Below, piece by piece: positions 62,160 through 64,000 of a stretch of 64,000 nucleotides of DNA; position 1 is the stretch's first letter; each line of letters starts with the position of its first letter. The position numbers and the translations under genes are program-made. Source of the stretch: Muscardinus avellanarius (taxonomy: Eukaryota > Chordata > Mammalia > Rodentia > Gliridae); contig OY726572.1 in NCBI GenBank assembly GCA_963383645.1, positions 67,277,738-67,341,737 of the forward strand. Direction: 5' to 3'. The notes below the pieces were generated by a model. The model was not told where the DNA came from. It made no database searches and saw only the letters and a program-made list of their open reading frames with translations.

Positions 62160-62217
62160 ATGGCTAAGGCCATAGCTTGAAGGTAGAATGCTCCTGGATT
62201 CAGTCCCCGGTAGTGAG
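61786..62217 (+). mobile_element. Nested SINE pair
   Basis: Outer type 0 copy: left 61786-61934, right 62161-62217. Inner type II-like copy: 61936-62160; it keeps CCCCTGGGTCCCAACCCCAG and has AGCCAGCCTCAGCTGGCTT, a step between types; (AAAT)n 62117-62160. Confidence 0.93.
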
Positions 62218-62857
62218 AATGGGTTACAAGTCCTGGTTTGCAAGAACAGAGCAAGTTGCTGAACCTGTCCGTTTCTAGGTAATCCCTGGCCGTCCTCATT
62301 CTACTTTCTTTACTCATGCTTAAACTATTTCAGACAGATATAGGAGGGGTAGGGAGAGTGTGGAGCTTTTTATATTCCTAATGATCTCTTGAAATGTGTA
62401 ACCGACAGCCCCTTGAGGCCCTCACTTTGGCCTCTCACTCAGTAACAAGCTTTTCATCTGTCATGGGAAGCTGACTGGTATAGAAACCAGATACATAGAG
62501 TACTGAGTAATGGTTAAACTCGCTTCTGCTCTCAGCATTTTTGTTATGTTTTGTTGGGATGTTTTTTTGTTTGTTTGTTTTGTTTTTTCTTTTTTTGAGC
62601 TGTTACAAAAACCCAACATCTTACCAACTAGGGTACGTGAGTCAAAGGGGCTGGTATAGGAAAGATTTGGTGAAGATGGACTGCCTAATGTTAAAGCCCA
62701 AAGAGAGAAAATGCCAGGTGAGTGTGGGATGGCCAGAAAACACTGAGCTGCATCAGAGTCCTTCTGGTTCCGTTCCAACGTTAGTAGTTAGTAGATGCTT
62801 GTGACAGAATCTTCAAATGTAGGACCTTTGCTCCACCTTTTAAAAAACAAGTGTTTA
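62218..62857. other. Low-copy stretch of 0.64 kb
   Basis: Frames on both strands (62461-62804) lack recognisable domains. Confidence 0.45.
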
Positions 62858-63000
62858 CAGGTTCGAAGCCAGCCTCAGATACTCAGTGAGGCTCTCAGCA
62901 ACTTAGTGAGACCCTGTTTCCAAATAAAGTATAAAATAGGTCTGGGAGTATAGTAGCAAAGCCCCTAGGTTCCACCCCCAGTACAAAAAAAAAAAATTTA
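62858..63000 (+). mobile_element. I/II intermediate SINE, 5'-truncated
   Basis: CAGGTTCGAAGCCAGCC start, type I centre, GGTCTGGGAGTATAG, A11 tail. Confidence 0.9.
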
Positions 63001-63013
63001 AAAAAAAGTGTTT

Positions 63014-63232
63014 AGAGCCTGGCATGGTGGTGCGTGCCTGGAATCCCAGTACTTGGGAGGCTGAAATAGGAGACTGCAGGCTTGAGGACAGCATCAGCAA
63101 CTTAGCAAGACCCTGTTTCAAAATAAAAAAAATTTATAAAGCTGTGAGTATAGCTCAGAGGAAGAATGCCCATGGGTCCAATCTCCAGTACCAAAGAAAA
63201 CAACAAACAAACAATAAAAAAAAGGGTTCATC
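63014..63232 (+). mobile_element. Type 0 SINE
   Basis: TTAGAGCCTGGCATGGTGG, GCTGTGAGTATAGC, GGGTCCAATCTCCAG, A-rich tail. The 164-codon frame 63024-63518 crosses SINE, spacer and MIR and is not a gene. Confidence 0.9.
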
Positions 63233-63354
63233 TGATGCAATTGTTGTTGTGCTGTTGGATCCGTGGAACTGTTATAATAAAGTACAAATTTCTCTACCCG
63301 ATATTAAGGGATCGTCACAATTTCTCTCCAGAGTACCTTTCCCAGCACAATATA

Positions 63355-63515
63355 GGAAGGAAGCACTTCGCATACACCAAGCACATTCCATCCTTACAGC
63401 ACTCCTTTGCAATAGGTATTTTATGTCCCTCTTTACAGACAATAACGCTGATATAGTAAGTAGTACTGACAACTCACAGCTACTAAATAAGGCTGATACT
63501 CAAACCAGGGCCACC
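63355..63515 (-). mobile_element. MIR SINE
   Basis: CCATCCTTACAGCACTCC, GGTATTTTATGTCCC, CTTTACAGACAATAACGC and CTCACAGCTACTAAATAAGG are reversed MIR. Confidence 0.72.
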
Positions 63516-63886
63516 TGATATAAAGGCCAGTTTCCCAACAGAGCTTTTCCACCTGCCCCGCCCTGCCCTGCCCTGCCTGGCGTTTATCGCACAAGCTTAA
63601 GCAAACCGTCCCTGCATGTTTCCAAGCTAGTATAAAAGATTGTTATGCACTGTCACACCAAACCACCTTGACGACCTTCTCGTAAACCCACATCCTTCTA
63701 CTCACCCACTTAAATGAACTATTTTCTCTTCTCTCGCCATCAGTGATGTACAGCTTCGGCAGCCTCGCGCTCCCCGCTGTCACCGCTAGACTGTGGGCCC
63801 AACATCAGATTCCAGATTCCTCCCCTCTCCTCTGAGGCCTAGAGCATCCGCTGTGCCATGGTCATTGATTTTGTTTATTTCTTCTG
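63516..63886. other. Low-copy stretch with short (CCCTG)n
   Basis: CCCTG repeated at about 63557-63576. No exon recognised. Confidence 0.5.
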
Positions 63887-64000
63887 TTTTTTTTTTGTTG
63901 TTGTTGTTGTTGTTGTACTGGGGATTGAACCCAGGGCATTCTACCTCTGCACTATATCCCCAGCAAACACCCCCATTTATTTTTATTTTTATTTTTTGGA
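63887..64000 (-). mobile_element. Type I SINE, cut by the window edge
   Basis: T8 and (GTT)n tail, GTACTGGGGATTGAACCC, CACTATATCCCCAGC; the left half lies outside the window or is replaced by a TTTTA-rich run. Confidence 0.85.

Noticed and set aside
63024..63518. 164-codon + frame
   Set aside because: Crosses a SINE, its tail and a reversed MIR; no common coding signal.

Overview
ORGANISM. This is nuclear DNA of a placental mammal, most likely a rodent of the squirrel-related clade (Sciuridae, Aplodontiidae or Gliridae; I cannot choose among them). The evidence is the dominant SINE, a dimer of a 7SL-derived B1-like left half and a tRNA-Ala/ID-derived right half (B1-dID/MEN-like). By hand I count about 120 copies, roughly a third of the window. 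L1, L2, MIR, MaLR/ERVL LTR and hAT fossils complete the mammalian background. There is one assembly gap of exactly 200 N (7485-7684).

GENE CONTENT. Only one gene is recognisable: EXOC6B (exocyst subunit Sec15B), on the minus strand. Its first coding exon is 58474-58586, with a GT donor and an upstream in-frame stop, inside a CpG island (about 57.9-58.85 kb) with a TATA-less promoter carrying a ZNF143/SBS-like site. Positions 1-58473 are therefore EXOC6B intron 1, and 58.85-64 kb is upstream flank. I found no second exon, tRNA, rRNA, snRNA or CRISPR. The other long open frames are repeat or CpG-island shadows.

SINE NOMENCLATURE used below. Type 0: older, diverged copies, often with TACTTGGGAGGCTGAGAC. 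Type I: right half containing GGGGTGTAGCTCAGAGGTAG and CTGGGTTCCATCCCCAG. Type II: left half with CCCCGCGCTTGGGAGG, a short AGCCAGC..GCTGGCT hairpin in place of about 30 bases of type I, and right half GGAGTGTAGCCCGGAGG with GGGCTTCCAGGAACCCC. In nested insertions type II is always innermost, so it is the youngest. TSD means target-site duplication.

LAYOUT. 0-9 kb: fossil L1M 5' regions on + broken by SINEs, plus a hAT-like fossil. 9-13.3 kb: an L1 whose 5'UTR joins its 3'UTR directly, then a hAT-like fossil containing composite VNTR retroelement copy A (11516-12390, perfect 16-bp TSD). 13.3-21.8 kb: ERVL-like LTR, old L1, MaLR-like LTR, L2 and a triple-nested SINE. 21852-23604: the longer copy B of the composite, with an 18-bp TSD. 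23.6-30.5 kb: MIRs, a MaLR LTR and the longest SINE-poor stretch (about 27.98-29.8 kb). 30.6-31.7 kb: an internally deleted L1 with an RT fragment. 31.7-57 kb: dense SINEs, microsatellites seeded at their tails, and L1/L2 fragments. 57.6-58.85 kb: EXOC6B CpG island and promoter. 58.85-64 kb: repeat-rich flank.

MAIN FINDING. The two composite elements share a 50-bp VNTR, the same terminal repeat-unit variants and the same L1-like 3' tail, and each is bounded by its own TSD. They form a retrotransposed family resembling primate SVA/LAVA in architecture: GC-rich tandem head, 7SL SINE, monomer block, VNTR, L1-like tail. An internally deleted L1 with a VNTR-bearing 5'UTR is the main alternative.
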